Positions 1 through 9,066 of a stretch of 32,071 nt of DNA are shown here, in pieces. A program made the position numbers and the translations under genes. The notes below the pieces were generated by a model. That model made no database searches and had not been told where the DNA came from. It saw only the letters and a program-made list of their open reading frames with translations. Where the stretch lies: the NCBI RefSeq assembly GCF_000170795.1, contig NZ_ABCM01000030.1:1-32071 (forward strand), read 5' to 3'. How positions within the stretch are numbered: position 1 is the first letter of the stretch; every line of letters begins with the position of its first letter. This stretch comes from Pedobacter sp. BAL39 (lineage in GTDB: Bacteria > Bacteroidota > Bacteroidia > Sphingobacteriales > Sphingobacteriaceae).

Positions 1-10
1 TTTTTTATGT

Positions 11-667
11 TTACTGTGTCAACGCATACTGGATTAGATTTGCGCCCATTTTTAAAGCGTTTAAGCGTTGATCTTGCGTATCCTCGGGATAGGTCCCATA
101 ATCTTCCCATCCATTACCCAGATCGCATTCAAATGTATAATAACAAACCACACGACCCTCCCAGATTAAAGCATATCCCTTAGGCGCCTTGCCATCATGT
201 TCATGGATTTTGGGCAGGCCTGAAGAAAACTTAAATTTCTGCTGATATAATGGGTGATTAGCCGGCAATTCCACGAAGGACAACTCCGGAAACACTTTTT
301 TCATTTCCCTACGGATAAACTTATCCAGGCCGTAGTTATCGTCAATATGGAGAAACCCTCCGCCAATAAGGTACTTACGCAAGTTTGAAGCCTCGGACTG
401 GTTAAAAACAACGTTTCCATGACCGGTAAGATATACAAATGGTAGGTTGAACAATTCGGCACTTCCTACATCGACAATAACTTCCTGCGATGCAATATTG
501 GTCTGAATCTGCTGGTTACAAAATGTAATCAGATTGGGCAGTGCAGTACGGTTAGCATACCAGTCGCCACCACCATTATATTTTAACTTCCCTATTTTAT
601 AGGTTGGCGGGCTGAACCCGAAAGAGAAAATGGCAATTAGGGAAAATAAACAGGTTTTAAAATTCAT
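11..667 (-). CDS. DUF4159 domain protein, exported
   Basis: A 218-residue protein that matches the DUF4159 family, whose biochemical role is unknown to me. Residues 1-19 form a hydrophobic signal peptide (MNFKTCLFSLIAIFSFGF), so it should act in the periplasm or at the membrane. The rest looks like a single globular alpha/beta domain: a segment around YLTGHGNVVF is followed by GGGFLHIDD near residues 103-111, a pattern that resembles the glutamine amidotransferase-like fold assigned to this family, but I see no obvious catalytic Cys-His pair. Its ATG overlaps the end of rsmE by four bases (ATGA), so the two are probably translationally coupled. It is the last gene of the run in this window; DUF4159 proteins are often found near MoxR/DUF58 genes, and none is seen here. 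The family call is fairly secure, the function is not. Confidence 0.8.
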   Translation of the reverse strand: MNFKTCLFSLIAIFSFGFSPPTYKIGKLKYNGGGDWYANRTALPNLITFCNQQIQTNIASQEVIVDVGSAELFNLPFVYLTGHGNVVFNQSEASNLRKYLIGGGFLHIDDNYGLDKFIRREMKKVFPELSFVELPANHPLYQQKFKFSSGLPKIHEHDGKAPKGYALIWEGRVVCYYTFECDLGNGWEDYGTYPEDTQDQRLNALKMGANLIQYALTQ

Positions 668-1368
668 CGGTTTAAGTAATTCACTTCAAAACAGGCTGCT
701 AAGGCAGCGGTTTCTGTTCTAAGACGTGTATTACCTAAAGTTAGCGGTTTATAACCGCTTTGCAAAGCATGTTGGATTTCTTTCTCACTGAAGTCGCCTT
801 CAGGACCGATTAGGATGGTGTAACGTCCTTGAGGTTGTATCACCTCACTGATGTATTCCCGGGGGACTCCATCGATACAATGTGCAATCATCTTAAACGT
901 ATCATTTTCTTGCCTCAGAAAGTCAGACATTGATGTCAATGGGTTTAAAACAGGGTGATAGGCCTGCAATGACTGCTTTACAGCGGAGGTGATCACTTTG
1001 AACAGACGGTCTTCCTTGACGATCTTCCGTTCTGAACGTTCGCAAAGTAAAGGCGTAATTTCATCGATTCCGATTTCGGTTGCCTTCTCCAGGAACCACT
1101 CCAGGCGGTCTATATTTTTAGTTGGGGCAATGGCAATGTGCAGGTGATGATTTCTCTTTTGAAATTCCTGCCGGGCATGCGTCACCCTGAGTTTTACATT
1201 TCTTTTGCCCGCCTCGATGATCTCCGCCTCGTAGAAACCTCCTCTCCCATCAATAAGATTCACCACATCGCCCACACCAAGCCTAAGTACTTTCAGACAA
1301 TGTTTGCTCTCCTCCTCGTTCAGGAGGTATTCAGTGGCATCAATATCAGGGGTATAAAACAGATGCAT
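664..1368 (-). CDS. rsmE: 16S rRNA (uracil-1498-N3)-methyltransferase RsmE
   Basis: A 234-residue SPOUT-class methyltransferase that methylates N3 of U1498 in helix 44 of 16S rRNA with S-adenosylmethionine. An N-terminal PUA-like domain occupies roughly residues 1-70, with the basic HCLKVLRLGVGD segment that opens this family. The C-terminal knot region carries the diagnostic IGPEGDFS at residues 187-194 and LGNTRLRTETA at 211-221, which form the cofactor pocket in RsmE proteins. The length is normal for the family. It begins nine bases after the stop of the CNNM-like gene and overlaps the following DUF4159 gene by four bases, so it is an internal member of a tight operon. Confidence 0.96.
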   Translation of the reverse strand: MHLFYTPDIDATEYLLNEEESKHCLKVLRLGVGDVVNLIDGRGGFYEAEIIEAGKRNVKLRVTHARQEFQKRNHHLHIAIAPTKNIDRLEWFLEKATEIGIDEITPLLCERSERKIVKEDRLFKVITSAVKQSLQAYHPVLNPLTSMSDFLRQENDTFKMIAHCIDGVPREYISEVIQPQGRYTILIGPEGDFSEKEIQHALQSGYKPLTLGNTRLRTETAALAACFEVNYLNR

Positions 1369-1377
1369 ATCTGCGGC

Positions 1378-2694
1378 TTAGTGGTTATCAACCATATCGC
1401 TTTTGGCGATGACCAGCTCCAGTTTGATGGTCTCAATGTTCTGCTCGGTTTTCTTCAGAATGGTGAACAGATAGCCATAACATTCTTCACTGTCCCCAAC
1501 TTCGGGAATTTTACCAAAGGCATGAGAAACAAGACCACCAACGGTATCAAAATCCTCATCTTCCGGAAGGTCATGTGGCAGGTGTTCATTGACATCGTAT
1601 ACTGTCGCATAAGCATTGATGATGAACTCTGTATCGGAGATTTTTTCTACGGTAGGTTTCTCTTCATCATATTCATCCTGGATCTCTCCAACGATTTCTT
1701 CAACGATGTCTTCCAATGTCACCATGCCTGCGGTACCACCAAACTCATCGATCACAATGGCAATCTGAATGCGTTTCTGCTGAAGTTCGCTCAGCAGGTC
1801 GTTGATTTTCTTAGTCTCAGGGACAAAATAAGGCTTTCTAATGATATCTTTTAATGTCCATTCTTTCTTTTCCGCCAATAAAGGAAGTACGTCTTTTGCG
1901 TGAATGATACCAATGATCTTATCAATGATGTCATCATAAACAGGAAGTCTGGAGTAGCCCTCCCCTATAATCATTGCAATGACTTCTTCGGTAGGTGTCG
2001 ACAACTCTATGCCCGAAATTTTGGTACGGGGAACCATGATATTCTTTACTACACGCTCATTGAAATCAAACACATTTCTGATGAGTTCGTGCTCGTTGGT
2101 ATCCAAAGCACCACTTTCCTTACCCTGATCCAACAGATAATACAACTCCTCGGTACTGTGCACCGATTCGTGTCCCCCAACGCTGGAGATACCGAAAAGT
2201 TTGAGGATAACATTTGCCATTCCATTCAGCACCCAGATAAAGGGCCTGAATATCCAGTAAAATCCCTGCAATGGAAGTGCAATAAACAGGGTGGTAGCAA
2301 CGGGCCTTTGTATGGCTACTGATTTTGGTGCAAGCTCACCGAAAACGATGTGCATGATGGTGATCAATAGAAAGGCAATGAAGGTAGATATTGATGTAAT
2401 GTAAACTTCCGACAGGTTAAAGTTAATGAGCAGGTCATGTACGATGGTATGCATGACCGATTCACCAACCCAACCCAGGCCCAGTGAGGCTAGGGTGATA
2501 CCCAGCTGCGTAGCAGCCAGGTACCCGTCAAGATGCTGGGTAATATATTTTGCAATATTGGCTACCCTGCTGCCTGATTTTGCTTTGATCTCAATCTGGG
2601 ACGCACGAACTTTGACAATTGCAAACTCTGCTGCAACGAAAAACCCGTTCAGTGCGACTAAGAAGAATGTTAAAAATATCTTGAAACCTTCCAT
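1378..2694 (-). CDS. CNNM/CorC-family membrane protein (DUF21, CBS pair, CorC_HlyC)
   Basis: A 438-residue protein of the family often labelled hemolysin or TlyC, now linked with magnesium or other cation transport (CNNM/CorC). The N-terminal DUF21 part has about three to four membrane segments between residues 1 and 180, beginning with a helix holding LNGFFVAAEFAIVKVR and later MHIVFGELAPKSVA, both typical of DUF21. Residues about 200-325 form the paired CBS domains (NIMVPRTKI, SRLPVYDD, GIIHAKDVL, IVIDEFGGTAGMVTLED), expected to bind adenine nucleotides. Residues about 345-430 are the small CorC_HlyC domain. Its first base shares the last base of ppa, so the two are coupled. A related protein, GldE, takes part in gliding in other Bacteroidota, but nothing nearby supports that role here. 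Confidence 0.9.
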   Translation of the reverse strand: MEGFKIFLTFFLVALNGFFVAAEFAIVKVRASQIEIKAKSGSRVANIAKYITQHLDGYLAATQLGITLASLGLGWVGESVMHTIVHDLLINFNLSEVYITSISTFIAFLLITIMHIVFGELAPKSVAIQRPVATTLFIALPLQGFYWIFRPFIWVLNGMANVILKLFGISSVGGHESVHSTEELYYLLDQGKESGALDTNEHELIRNVFDFNERVVKNIMVPRTKISGIELSTPTEEVIAMIIGEGYSRLPVYDDIIDKIIGIIHAKDVLPLLAEKKEWTLKDIIRKPYFVPETKKINDLLSELQQKRIQIAIVIDEFGGTAGMVTLEDIVEEIVGEIQDEYDEEKPTVEKISDTEFIINAYATVYDVNEHLPHDLPEDEDFDTVGGLVSHAFGKIPEVGDSEECYGYLFTILKKTEQNIETIKLELVIAKSDMVDNH

Positions 2695-3248
2695 TAAGAG
2701 TTGTTATTTCTGAACTTTTGATCATAAAGGATGATACTTTCCTGTATCACTTTATGCGCATAGCGAACGCCCATCAGGTGTTCTATAGTCACTTGTTTTT
2801 CTTCAAGTGCCTTGTAGTCCTGGAAGAACTTCACAATTTCTTTCATGGTATGTGGAGGCAGCTCTGCCAGGTCATTGATGTAGTTGACAGACATGTCGTT
2901 CTTAGCTACAGCAATGATTTTATCATCCTGCTCACCATTGTCAACCATATGCATCACGCCGATCACCTTTGCTTCCAGAATGGTCATCGGATAGACATCC
3001 ACAGAACACAACACCAGGATATCCAATGGATCATTATCGTCACAATACGTTTGCGGGATGAAGCCATAATTTGCAGGATACATCACGGAAGAAAAAAGAA
3101 CCCTGTCCAATTTAATCAGATGGGAATCTTTGTCGATTTCATACTTCGCTTTAGATCCTTTAGGAATTTCAATAATTGCATTTACAAATTCTGGCAGGTT
3201 TTCGCCAGGAGAAACAGAGTGCCACGGATGAGTCGGGTCTTTAGTCAT
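2694..3248 (-). CDS. ppa: Inorganic pyrophosphatase, family I
   Basis: A 184-residue soluble pyrophosphatase that hydrolyses pyrophosphate to two phosphates in the cytoplasm, pulling forward DNA, RNA and aminoacyl-tRNA synthesis. The family I metal-binding signature is present as DNDPLDI at residues 71-77, with Asp71, Asp73 and Asp76 matching the catalytic aspartates. Other conserved pieces are EIPKGSKAKYEID (28-40), with the phosphate-contacting lysine near residue 30, and PANYGFIPQTY (58-68). The length fits bacterial family I enzymes. It starts two bases after the dedA-like stop and its end touches the start of the next gene, so it is part of the polycistron that follows nuoN. Confidence 0.96.
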   Translation of the reverse strand: MTKDPTHPWHSVSPGENLPEFVNAIIEIPKGSKAKYEIDKDSHLIKLDRVLFSSVMYPANYGFIPQTYCDDNDPLDILVLCSVDVYPMTILEAKVIGVMHMVDNGEQDDKIIAVAKNDMSVNYINDLAELPPHTMKEIVKFFQDYKALEEKQVTIEHLMGVRYAHKVIQESIILYDQKFRNNNS

Positions 3249-3250
3249 TT

Positions 3251-3913
3251 TTATTGATCAGTGTTTGGTAGGTCCTCAGTGCTTTCCTTCACCACTTTTT
3301 TCTTTACGAAGGTGTAAACAAGTGGAATGGTGGTAATTACAATGAAACCTATAATTATATATAATAAATAGTCGTTAATTTCTTGTTCAAATCTCCTGCC
3401 AAGGAAATAACCCAGCAAAGTTAAGGAAGCAATCCAAATAATTGCACCCGTAATGTTATATAATGCGAACTTTTTAAAGTCCAGCTTAACTACCCCAGCA
3501 AAAATCGGTGCAAAAGTTCTTACGATTGGAACAAAACGTCCCATAATCAGCGCAAAGGCCCCCTGTTTCGTGTAATAATCTTCAGCAGCCTTTAAATAAC
3601 GCTTCTTAAAGAAAAAAGAGTCCTTTCTATGGTACAGTACGGGTCCTGTCTTTCGGCCAAACCAGTACCCCACAAAATTGCCCATTACAGCAGCTAGGAC
3701 AAGGCCAAGAATTAAAACGTAAAGATTGGTGTCCAATTTTCCGGTAGCAACAAACATTCCCGCAAGAAAAAGAAGGTAATCGCCAGGGAGAAAAAATCCG
3801 AAAAATAGACCTGTTTCTGCAAAGATCACGAACATCACCACATAAAAGCCCCCTTCTCTAAGGAGCTTTTCGGGTTCAACGAAATGCTGTAATGAGTTCC
3901 AGAAATCCTGCAT
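3251..3913 (-). CDS. DedA-family (VTT domain) membrane protein
   Basis: A 220-residue integral membrane protein of the DedA/VTT family, whose members act in membrane lipid homeostasis (undecaprenyl phosphate or phospholipid scrambling in some cases) and in proton-motive-force tolerance. Conserved elements are FAETGLFFGFFLPGD at residues 30-44, FGRKTGPVLYHR near 85-96, and the GRFVPIVRTFAPIFAG stretch around 125-140, all signatures of the VTT domain. Four to five hydrophobic segments can be seen, and the tail after about residue 200 is charged. It starts 45 bases downstream of nuoN and I see neither a terminator nor a convincing promoter in that gap, so read-through from the nuo operon is plausible. 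The substrate is unknown. Confidence 0.9.
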   Translation of the reverse strand: MQDFWNSLQHFVEPEKLLREGGFYVVMFVIFAETGLFFGFFLPGDYLLFLAGMFVATGKLDTNLYVLILGLVLAAVMGNFVGYWFGRKTGPVLYHRKDSFFFKKRYLKAAEDYYTKQGAFALIMGRFVPIVRTFAPIFAGVVKLDFKKFALYNITGAIIWIASLTLLGYFLGRRFEQEINDYLLYIIIGFIVITTIPLVYTFVKKKVVKESTEDLPNTDQ

Positions 3914-3958
3914 AGTTCAATTATTCGTAAAACTACATATAATTATCTAGAGAATCGG

Positions 3959-5332
3959 CTATATCAAATTTAAAATTACTGAAGGGTAAATTCCCAAAAA
4001 TAGCGTAATCACTAAAGACAATAACAGCACAATCTTGTACTGTACAGGAGTTTCCAACACTACATCAGCACCTTCTTTGAAGTACATGGCCACAATCACC
4101 TTCAGGTAATAATAGAAGCCGACTAGCGCGTTCAGAATTGCAAAAGCAACGAGATAAATCTGGTAGTCCTGCATTACATTCAGGAACATCAGGTATTTAC
4201 CCATAAACCCCGCAGTAAGGGGGATTCCCGCCAATGAAAGCATAGCCACGGTTAAAACAAAGGCTGCAAAAGGATTACGCTTGCCAAGTCCGTTAAAGCT
4301 GTCAAAGCTGTCACTTCCTGTTTTCTGTTTTACAAGGATCAACACACCAAAGGCAATGATGCTGGCAAAAGTATAGGCAGCAGCATACACCAGGACGTTG
4401 TTGGCTGAATTTGCGGTCAATGAGACTAGGGAGAACAGCAGGTATCCTGCGTGGGAAATACTCGAATATGCAAGCATACGCTTGAAGTTTTTCTGGAATA
4501 AAGCCGTAACGTTACCAATTAACAGCGTCAGACAGACAATACCCATCAGTGGCGGCAGCCAGAAGTCATGCAGCGGTGCAAAAGTACCTGCAAACAGGCG
4601 GATAAAGGCAGCGAAACCCGCAGTCTTCACTACAGTCGACATGAATGCCGTAACCAGTGATGGCGCGCCTTCATAGACATCAGGTGTCCAAAAGTGGAAA
4701 GGAGCCGCACCAATTTTAAAGCAAAGTCCAACCATCAACAGGATGACCCCTGGATAAAACATCGGCGAAATTGACTTGTAATTGCTCACCAGGTATTGAT
4801 TGATCACATCGAGATCAAAAGATCCCGTAGCACCATATATCAACGTAATACCGAACAGCAAAAAGCCGGTAGAGAAAGCGCCCATCAGAAAATATTTCAA
4901 GGCGGCTTCATTTGATGCGAAGTTCCCCTTCCGGATACCGGCGAGTATATATAGGGCCACAGACATGATTTCCACGCCGATGAACAACATAGACATGTTT
5001 TTATACGATACCATGATCACAATCCCCGACAAAGAGAAAAGGAGCAAGGTGAAGTATTCAGCAATATTTTCGCTATTCGTTGCGAAGTAATTTTGCGTCA
5101 GCAGAAAGATAAATAAGGTCCCCAGAATGGTAATTCCAGCAAATGCAAGTGCGAAGTTGTCCATCTGCATCATCCCGTAATAAGTCTGGTCTGTATTCCA
5201 GGAAGTTGCAACAAAGGCCAGCGAAGTAAGCAACCCGATCAAGGTAAGGGGTAATAATGCTTTTTTTGCTTTAAACAAACCTGCGTAAAGCACCACTAAA
5301 GCTGTAACAGTAATTGTTATGATGATATTCAT
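3959..5332 (-). CDS. nuoN: NADH-quinone oxidoreductase subunit N
   Basis: The 457-residue antiporter-like membrane subunit NuoN, one of three proton-pumping modules in the complex I membrane arm. Around a dozen or more hydrophobic helices can be seen. The key pump residues are visible: the glutamate in FIGVEIMSVALYIL on the conserved fifth helix, and the lysine in CFKIGAAPFHFWTPDVYEGAP just before the broken helix. A second lysine sits in FQKNFKRMLAYSSISHAGY, as in other Mrp-type subunits. It starts four bases after nuoM and is the last nuo gene, as in the usual A-to-N order. Confidence 0.97.
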   Translation of the reverse strand: MNIIITITVTALVVLYAGLFKAKKALLPLTLIGLLTSLAFVATSWNTDQTYYGMMQMDNFALAFAGITILGTLFIFLLTQNYFATNSENIAEYFTLLLFSLSGIVIMVSYKNMSMLFIGVEIMSVALYILAGIRKGNFASNEAALKYFLMGAFSTGFLLFGITLIYGATGSFDLDVINQYLVSNYKSISPMFYPGVILLMVGLCFKIGAAPFHFWTPDVYEGAPSLVTAFMSTVVKTAGFAAFIRLFAGTFAPLHDFWLPPLMGIVCLTLLIGNVTALFQKNFKRMLAYSSISHAGYLLFSLVSLTANSANNVLVYAAAYTFASIIAFGVLILVKQKTGSDSFDSFNGLGKRNPFAAFVLTVAMLSLAGIPLTAGFMGKYLMFLNVMQDYQIYLVAFAILNALVGFYYYLKVIVAMYFKEGADVVLETPVQYKIVLLLSLVITLFLGIYPSVILNLI

Positions 5333-5336
5333 TTGC

Positions 5337-6803
5337 TTAGTTTACCGATGTTAATTTATGTGTAACCTGATCTATTAATTGTTGTACAGCCGCCTCAGAA
5401 AGGTGAAGGACTAGCTTAGGATAGACTCCCAATACAATAATCAAGGCACAAATAATGTATAATACTACTTTCTCTGATCCTTTGATGTCCGTAAAATTTA
5501 TAGTGAGGTCATTGGTTTTACCCAGCATCACATCCTGATACATCCGGAACATATATACTGCACCGAAGATAATGGTCAGTCCGGCAACTGCGCCAGCCCA
5601 TGCCTGATACTGATAGACTCCCATCAGCAACATGAACTCCCCAATGAAACCATTGGTTCCAGGCAGAGCAACTGTACCCAATACAATGATCAGGAATACA
5701 ATCGCCAGTTGTGGCGCCTGTTTGGCAATACCACCAAGCTCAGCAATTTTGTTGGTTTTCATCCTGCTGAAGATGATGTCCAGCACGAAGAATAAACCCA
5801 CAACATTGACACCATGGCTCAGCATCTGGATCATTGCCCCCTGCATCCCCTGCGTATTTAATGCAAAGATACCTGCGGAAATCAAACCAACGTGGGCGAT
5901 GGAAGAATAGGCAACCAATCTTTTCGCATCCTTTTGTGTGAAAGCGATCAATGAAGCATACAAGATGCCGATGATTGATAAAATAATGACAAAGTGCCCC
6001 CATTGCTGAACTCCTTCAGGAGCAATCGGCAACAACCAGCGGATGACACCGTAAATACCCATCTTTAACATGATTCCGGACAACAGCATGGTACCAGGCG
6101 CTGGGGCCTCGGTATATGTATCCGGTTGCCAGGTATGAAAAGGAAAAACAGGCATCTTGATCGCAAATGCAACAAAGAAAGACCAGAATAACCAGCTCTG
6201 CTGAACAGCATCCAGGTTCAGGTTATAAAATGCCTGCAACTCAAAATTGTTTGCCGGATTTTGAAGGTAAAGGTAAATGATCCCCAACAGCATAAAAAGA
6301 GAGCCGGCAATCGTATACACGAAAAACTTCATGTTAACACGAATGCGGTCTTTACCGCCCCATATCGCACAGATGAAGTAAATCGGAATCAATGCAGCCT
6401 CCCATCCAATATAGAACAGAAAGGCATCCAGAGACGTAAAAACCAATAACAGTCCGAATTGCATGAAAAGAATCAGGGCATAGAAAGCCTGATTACTTTT
6501 ATATTCATGCTGATAACTAGAAAGAATAATCAATGGCATCAGAACCGTTGTCAGCAATACGGTAATCATGCTAATTCCATCAATGCCGGCATGGAAATGA
6601 ATGCCCAGGTCCTGTATCCATGGAAAGTTGACCTCAAACTGCGTACTCGCGTCAGGCCTGAAACCCGAAACGGCAACCAGAGTAATGGCGAAGGTAACCA
6701 CCGAAAAAAACAGGGCGACATGTTTTGCGGCATTACCTGTAAAGGCAGTAACCAGTGCGCCAACCAGTGGTAAAAATATTAGAAGTATTAAAAGTTGTTC
6801 CAT
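5337..6803 (-). CDS. nuoM: NADH-quinone oxidoreductase subunit M
   Basis: The 488-residue antiporter-like subunit NuoM of the membrane arm, related to NuoN, NuoL and Mrp antiporters. The pump motif glutamate is in FYIGWEAALIPIYFICAIWG and the partner lysine in FAIKMPVFPFHTWQPDTY, followed by a central FTQKDAKRLVAYSSIAHVG segment. Many hydrophobic helices span the whole length and the size fits the family. It lies 21 bases after nuoL and four bases before nuoN. Two plus-strand open frames inside it (for example near 6261-6773) are antisense shadows of this gene. Confidence 0.97.
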   Translation of the reverse strand: MEQLLILLIFLPLVGALVTAFTGNAAKHVALFFSVVTFAITLVAVSGFRPDASTQFEVNFPWIQDLGIHFHAGIDGISMITVLLTTVLMPLIILSSYQHEYKSNQAFYALILFMQFGLLLVFTSLDAFLFYIGWEAALIPIYFICAIWGGKDRIRVNMKFFVYTIAGSLFMLLGIIYLYLQNPANNFELQAFYNLNLDAVQQSWLFWSFFVAFAIKMPVFPFHTWQPDTYTEAPAPGTMLLSGIMLKMGIYGVIRWLLPIAPEGVQQWGHFVIILSIIGILYASLIAFTQKDAKRLVAYSSIAHVGLISAGIFALNTQGMQGAMIQMLSHGVNVVGLFFVLDIIFSRMKTNKIAELGGIAKQAPQLAIVFLIIVLGTVALPGTNGFIGEFMLLMGVYQYQAWAGAVAGLTIIFGAVYMFRMYQDVMLGKTNDLTINFTDIKGSEKVVLYIICALIIVLGVYPKLVLHLSEAAVQQLIDQVTHKLTSVN

Positions 6804-6824
6804 TATGCTTTGTTGAACGATCTT

Positions 6825-8717
6825 TTACAGAGATAAATAAGTATACAATAACAGGGAGATGATTCCAATCACCATCATAAAAATATAAAAACCAACATTT
6901 CCGGATTGAAGTAACCGAAGGCCTTTACTAGCCTCAGAGGTAGTCCAGCCAAAGCCATTTATAACTCCATCGATGATCTTGTTGTCTACAATTTTATAGA
7001 AGAAGGCCGACAGTGCATCCAGAGGTTTTCTGAACAGAAAGTCGTAAATCTCATCGAAATAGAACTTGTTGTAGGAAAGACTGGCCAATGGCGATCTTTT
7101 TGCCTCATCAGGTACAGGAACATGCTGTTGTTTTACATACTTAACATAAGCAATCACAATCGACACCAACACCCCTGCAACAGATACGGCCATCAATGCA
7201 TATTCTGTAGCGTGGTCCGGAGACTCGCCAACATGTTTAATCACCGGAGCAAGCCAATGTGAAAGCCAATGGCTTCCACCCAGCGCTTCCGGAATTCCAA
7301 TGATACCGCCAATAGCAGAAAGTACTGCCAATATGATCAATGGCGTAGTCATCGAAGCTGGAGACTCATGAATTTTTTCTTCAGCATGATGTGTTCCACG
7401 GTACTTCCCGGAAAAAGTAAGGAACAACATACGGAACATGTAAAACGCCGTCAGGAAAGCACCAAATACAGCAATTCCCCACATCACCTTATCGTGCAAA
7501 TAAACATGCGCCAGGATTTCATCCTTTGAGAAGAAACCGGAGAATGGTGGAAGTCCTGCAATTGCAATAGTACCAATCAGCATTGTAATAAAAGTAACTG
7601 GTAGCTTTTTACGTAATCCCCCCATATGACGCATATCCTGCTCATGATGTAAAGCATGAATCACAGATCCCGCACAAAGGAACAACAACGCTTTAAAAAA
7701 AGCATGGGTGATCACATGAAAGAAAGCACCGTTATAAGCACCAACCCCAAGACCCAGGAACATATATCCCAGTTGCGATACGGTGGAATAAGCCAGTACT
7801 TTTTTAATGTCTGTCTGTGTAATGGCAATGATCGCCGCTACGATGGCGGTTGCCAGTCCCACAATTGCAATGATGTGCTGAATCATTGGTGCAAGATCAA
7901 AAATCAGGTTAGATCTTGAGATCATATAGATCCCCGCGGTTACCATCGTTGCCGCATGGATCAACGCCGAAACAGGCGTCGGTCCAGCCATCGCGTCTGG
8001 TAGCCAGGTAAACAAAGGAAGTTGTGCAGACTTACCACAAGCACCAATAAACAGCAATAATGCTATCAGTGCAATGGTGCTGTTACCGGGCAGCATATTT
8101 GCAGCCTGCGGAAATATTTTAGAGAACTCTACACTTCCGAAAGTAGTGAAGATGAAGAATACACCCATCAGAAAGCCAAGGTCACCAATCCGGTTCATTA
8201 CGAAAGCTTTCTTAGCGGCCGAAGCGTAACTGCTGTTGGTATACCAGAAGCCAATCAATAAGTAAGAACATAAACCTACGCCCTCCCATCCAATAAACAT
8301 TACAATATAGTTGGAACCCAGTACGAGCAGCAGCATGAAGAAGATAAACAAATTCAGATAACTGAAAAACTTACCGAAAGCCTCGTCGCCGTGCATGTAA
8401 CCAATAGAATAAATATGAATCAGAAAGCCAACGCCGGTGATGATCAGCAGCATGATCGCGCTTAAAGGATCTACCAGAAAGGACAGCGGAATGTTTAATG
8501 TCCCCGCACTGATCCAGTCGAACAGAAAAATTTCATGAGACTTTACCGGGTCTGCACCCAGTTGAAAAAAGATACCCAGACTAATGGCAAAGGAAAGGAA
8601 TATTACGCTGCTCCCAATGAAACCAATCAGGCCCTTTGAAAGTGTATTTCTTCCAAGACCATTGATTACAAAGCCAAGTAAAGGAATTAGAGGAACCAGC
8701 CAAACTAAATTTATCAT
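6825..8717 (-). CDS. nuoL: NADH-quinone oxidoreductase subunit L
   Basis: The 630-residue distal antiporter-like subunit NuoL, which forms the far end of the membrane arm. The conserved core includes MFIGWEGVGLCSYLLIGFWY, GKSAQLPLFTWLPDAMAGPT with the pump lysine, and HAATMVTAGIYMISR. The C-terminal portion after about residue 480 is longer than in NuoM and NuoN and should contain the amphipathic lateral helix that runs along the arm; a stretch near FYFDEIYDFLFRKPLDALS fits this. A final hydrophobic helix ends the protein. It starts 19 bases after nuoK. Confidence 0.97.
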   Translation of the reverse strand: MINLVWLVPLIPLLGFVINGLGRNTLSKGLIGFIGSSVIFLSFAISLGIFFQLGADPVKSHEIFLFDWISAGTLNIPLSFLVDPLSAIMLLIITGVGFLIHIYSIGYMHGDEAFGKFFSYLNLFIFFMLLLVLGSNYIVMFIGWEGVGLCSYLLIGFWYTNSSYASAAKKAFVMNRIGDLGFLMGVFFIFTTFGSVEFSKIFPQAANMLPGNSTIALIALLLFIGACGKSAQLPLFTWLPDAMAGPTPVSALIHAATMVTAGIYMISRSNLIFDLAPMIQHIIAIVGLATAIVAAIIAITQTDIKKVLAYSTVSQLGYMFLGLGVGAYNGAFFHVITHAFFKALLFLCAGSVIHALHHEQDMRHMGGLRKKLPVTFITMLIGTIAIAGLPPFSGFFSKDEILAHVYLHDKVMWGIAVFGAFLTAFYMFRMLFLTFSGKYRGTHHAEEKIHESPASMTTPLIILAVLSAIGGIIGIPEALGGSHWLSHWLAPVIKHVGESPDHATEYALMAVSVAGVLVSIVIAYVKYVKQQHVPVPDEAKRSPLASLSYNKFYFDEIYDFLFRKPLDALSAFFYKIVDNKIIDGVINGFGWTTSEASKGLRLLQSGNVGFYIFMMVIGIISLLLYTYLSL

Positions 8718-8736
8718 GTTGTTAATTATTCTAATA

Positions 8737-9066
8737 TTACCACTTAAGGCGATTCAATACATTTATATCTGTAGACTGTGTATTTCTGTAAACCATGACA
8801 ATAATACTAAGCCCGACGGCAACCTCGGCGGCTGCAAGCACCATAATGAAAAATACAAATATCTGCCCTGAAGGATCATTGCTGTGAACTGAAAATGCGG
8901 TTAGCAAAAGGTTCACTGCATTCAGCATCAGCTCCACAGACATAAAGATAACGATGGCATTTCTGCGGGTTAAAACCCCGATCACGCCAATGGTAAAAAT
9001 GATCGCGCTCAACCATATGTAATGGTTCAAAGGCACTCCTGCTAATCCCTGAGTAATGTTCTCCAC
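8737..9066 (-). CDS. nuoK: NADH-quinone oxidoreductase subunit K (GTG start)
   Basis: The 109-residue NuoK, a three-helix membrane subunit (MrpC-like) at the join between the quinone site and the antiporter subunits. Its two conserved membrane glutamates are visible in FMSVELMLNAVNLLL and in AAAEVAVGLSIIVMV. The start codon is GTG: it shares one base with the stop of nuoJ in a TAGTG arrangement, and the reading frame then gives MENITQGLAG with the expected N-terminal length. The overlap implies translational coupling to nuoJ. Confidence 0.95.
   Translation of the reverse strand: MENITQGLAGVPLNHYIWLSAIIFTIGVIGVLTRRNAIVIFMSVELMLNAVNLLLTAFSVHSNDPSGQIFVFFIMVLAAAEVAVGLSIIVMVYRNTQSTDINVLNRLKW

Noticed and set aside
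1138..1854. Long plus-strand open frame (238 residues) across rsmE and the CNNM-like gene
   Set aside because: It is the antisense shadow of two well-supported genes, has no domain, and crosses a gene boundary.
3928..3968. Promoter for dedA-ppa (TAGTTTTA on the minus strand)
   Set aside because: It is only a 7/8 match to the -7 box and the nearest TTTG is about 29 bases away, too far for the consensus.
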